Positions 63,641 to 64,000 of a stretch of DNA of 64,000 nucleotides are shown here, piece after piece. Where the stretch lies: assembly GCF_030651185.1 (NCBI RefSeq), contig NZ_JAUSCJ010000032.1:102479-166478 (forward strand), in the 5' to 3' direction. How positions within the stretch are numbered: the stretch's first letter is position 1; each line of letters opens with the position of its first letter. Source of the DNA: Phenylobacterium sp. (GTDB taxonomy: Bacteria > Pseudomonadota > Alphaproteobacteria > Caulobacterales > Caulobacteraceae). Under the pieces are notes generated by a model that did not search any database, was not told where the DNA came from, and saw only the letters and a program-made list of their open reading frames with translations. The position numbers and the translations under genes are program-made.

Positions 63641-64000
63641 ATGTCAAAAAGCAGTTATTTCTGCGGTGGATCTATTCTGGCCGTGGCCCTGACTATGGGA
63701 CTCGCCGGGACCGCCGCTGCTCAGGAGGCCGCCACGGTCGAAGAGGTCGTGGTCACCGGTTCGTTCATCGCCGGCACGCCTGAAGACGCGGCCCTGCCGG
63801 TCGACGTGATCGGCGCCCGGGAGCTCGCCAACCGCGGCGCCCCCACCATGGTTCAGCTGATCAAGACCATCCCGTCCTCGGGTGCGGTGATCGGTGAGAA
63901 CAACCGCTTCGGCTCCGGCTCGGGCGCGGCGACGATCAACCTTCGCAACCTGAACTCCGCCGTCACCGGCTCGCGCACCCTGGTGCTGTTCAACGGCCGC
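63641..64000 (+). CDS. TonB-dependent receptor (partial, N-terminus only)
   Basis: 120 residues before the window edge. A signal peptide ends about residue 27 (GLAGTAAAQEA). The next segment VEEVVVTGSFIAGTPEDAAL is a TonB-box-like region, followed by the plug domain: LPVDVIGARELANRGAPTMV, then LRNLNSAVTGSRTLVLFNGR. The family imports siderophores, vitamin B12 or glycans across the outer membrane. ATG 63641 with AAAGGAAAC upstream. Substrate cannot be judged from the fragment. Confidence 0.93.
   Translation, partial: MSKSSYFCGGSILAVALTMGLAGTAAAQEAATVEEVVVTGSFIAGTPEDAALPVDVIGARELANRGAPTMVQLIKTIPSSGAVIGENNRFGSGSGAATINLRNLNSAVTGSRTLVLFNGR

Overview
The window is GC-rich alphaproteobacterial chromosome with little intergenic space. 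The gene content points to Caulobacteraceae, with Phenylobacterium or Caulobacter as the likely genera. The evidence is a zauP-zapA division pair, a BamF-type lipoprotein, a TipF-like EAL protein, CpdR, UrcA-family proteins and the start of a TonB-dependent receptor. This placement rests on recognised protein families; no database search was run. There is no phage, insertion sequence, CRISPR array or rRNA. The only mobile-like DNA is a set of short GC-rich palindromic repeats.

Layout. 1-6717 (minus strand): central carbon metabolism, transcribed tkt, purT, gap, pgk, fba (fba runs off the edge). 6852-7490: zauP-zapA. 7536-16377: mutL, a TraB/GumN-like protein, a small membrane protein, then ileS-lspA-bamF and ribF-MaoC. 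16489-22498: NlpE-like lipoprotein, HAD phosphatase, tipF-like gene, GMC oxidoreductase, DinB-like protein and 3-hydroxyacyl-CoA dehydrogenase. 22729-25139: etfBA with an unusual two-gene insert (DUF6883, DUF4926-DUF1508) behind etfA. 25290-29848: cobalamin adenosyltransferase, two TetR regulators and a methylsuccinyl-CoA dehydrogenase. 29923-43192: GST, hydrolases, cell-wall enzymes (M15 peptidase, L,D-transpeptidase, extensin-like protein), an exported two-gene pair of unknown role, a Rieske oxygenase, GH13 glucosidase, a ClpP-like protein and an M20 peptidase. 43435-44688: DAHP synthase behind a complete transcription attenuator. 44731-55684: mainly accessory enzymes, tandem urcA genes, acetyltransferases and repeats. 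55842-59195: an HWE-type histidine kinase with a receiver lacking its phospho-acceptor Asp, an aminotransferase and a GNAT. 59198-64000: typA, a candidate small RNA, N-formylglutamate amidohydrolase, cpdR, tRNA-Val and a TonB receptor start.

The strongest new observation is upstream of aroG. A 25-codon leader with Trp-Tyr-Phe-Ser-Phe codons lies between four alternating complementary arms, the last two forming an intrinsic terminator with a U-run. The second is a compact candidate sRNA at about 61276-61358, with its own promoter-like sequence, hairpins, a CCUCCC single-stranded stretch and a terminator. Other points of interest are the insert splitting etfBA from the downstream dehydrogenase gene, two urcA genes duplicated with their promoters, and three enzymes or regulators missing a key catalytic or ligand residue (heme oxygenase-like, receiver domain, ClpP-like). 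Three families of palindromic repeats nearly always sit within about 20 nt of a stop codon.

Genes probably work together in several groups: glycolysis and Calvin-type sugar interconversion (tkt, gap, pgk, fba); acyl-CoA metabolism (etfBA, hydroxyacyl-CoA dehydrogenase, mcd, B12 adenosylation); cell division and cell cycle (zauP, zapA, tipF, cpdR); and envelope biogenesis (bamF, lspA, L,D-transpeptidase, M15, extensin-like).
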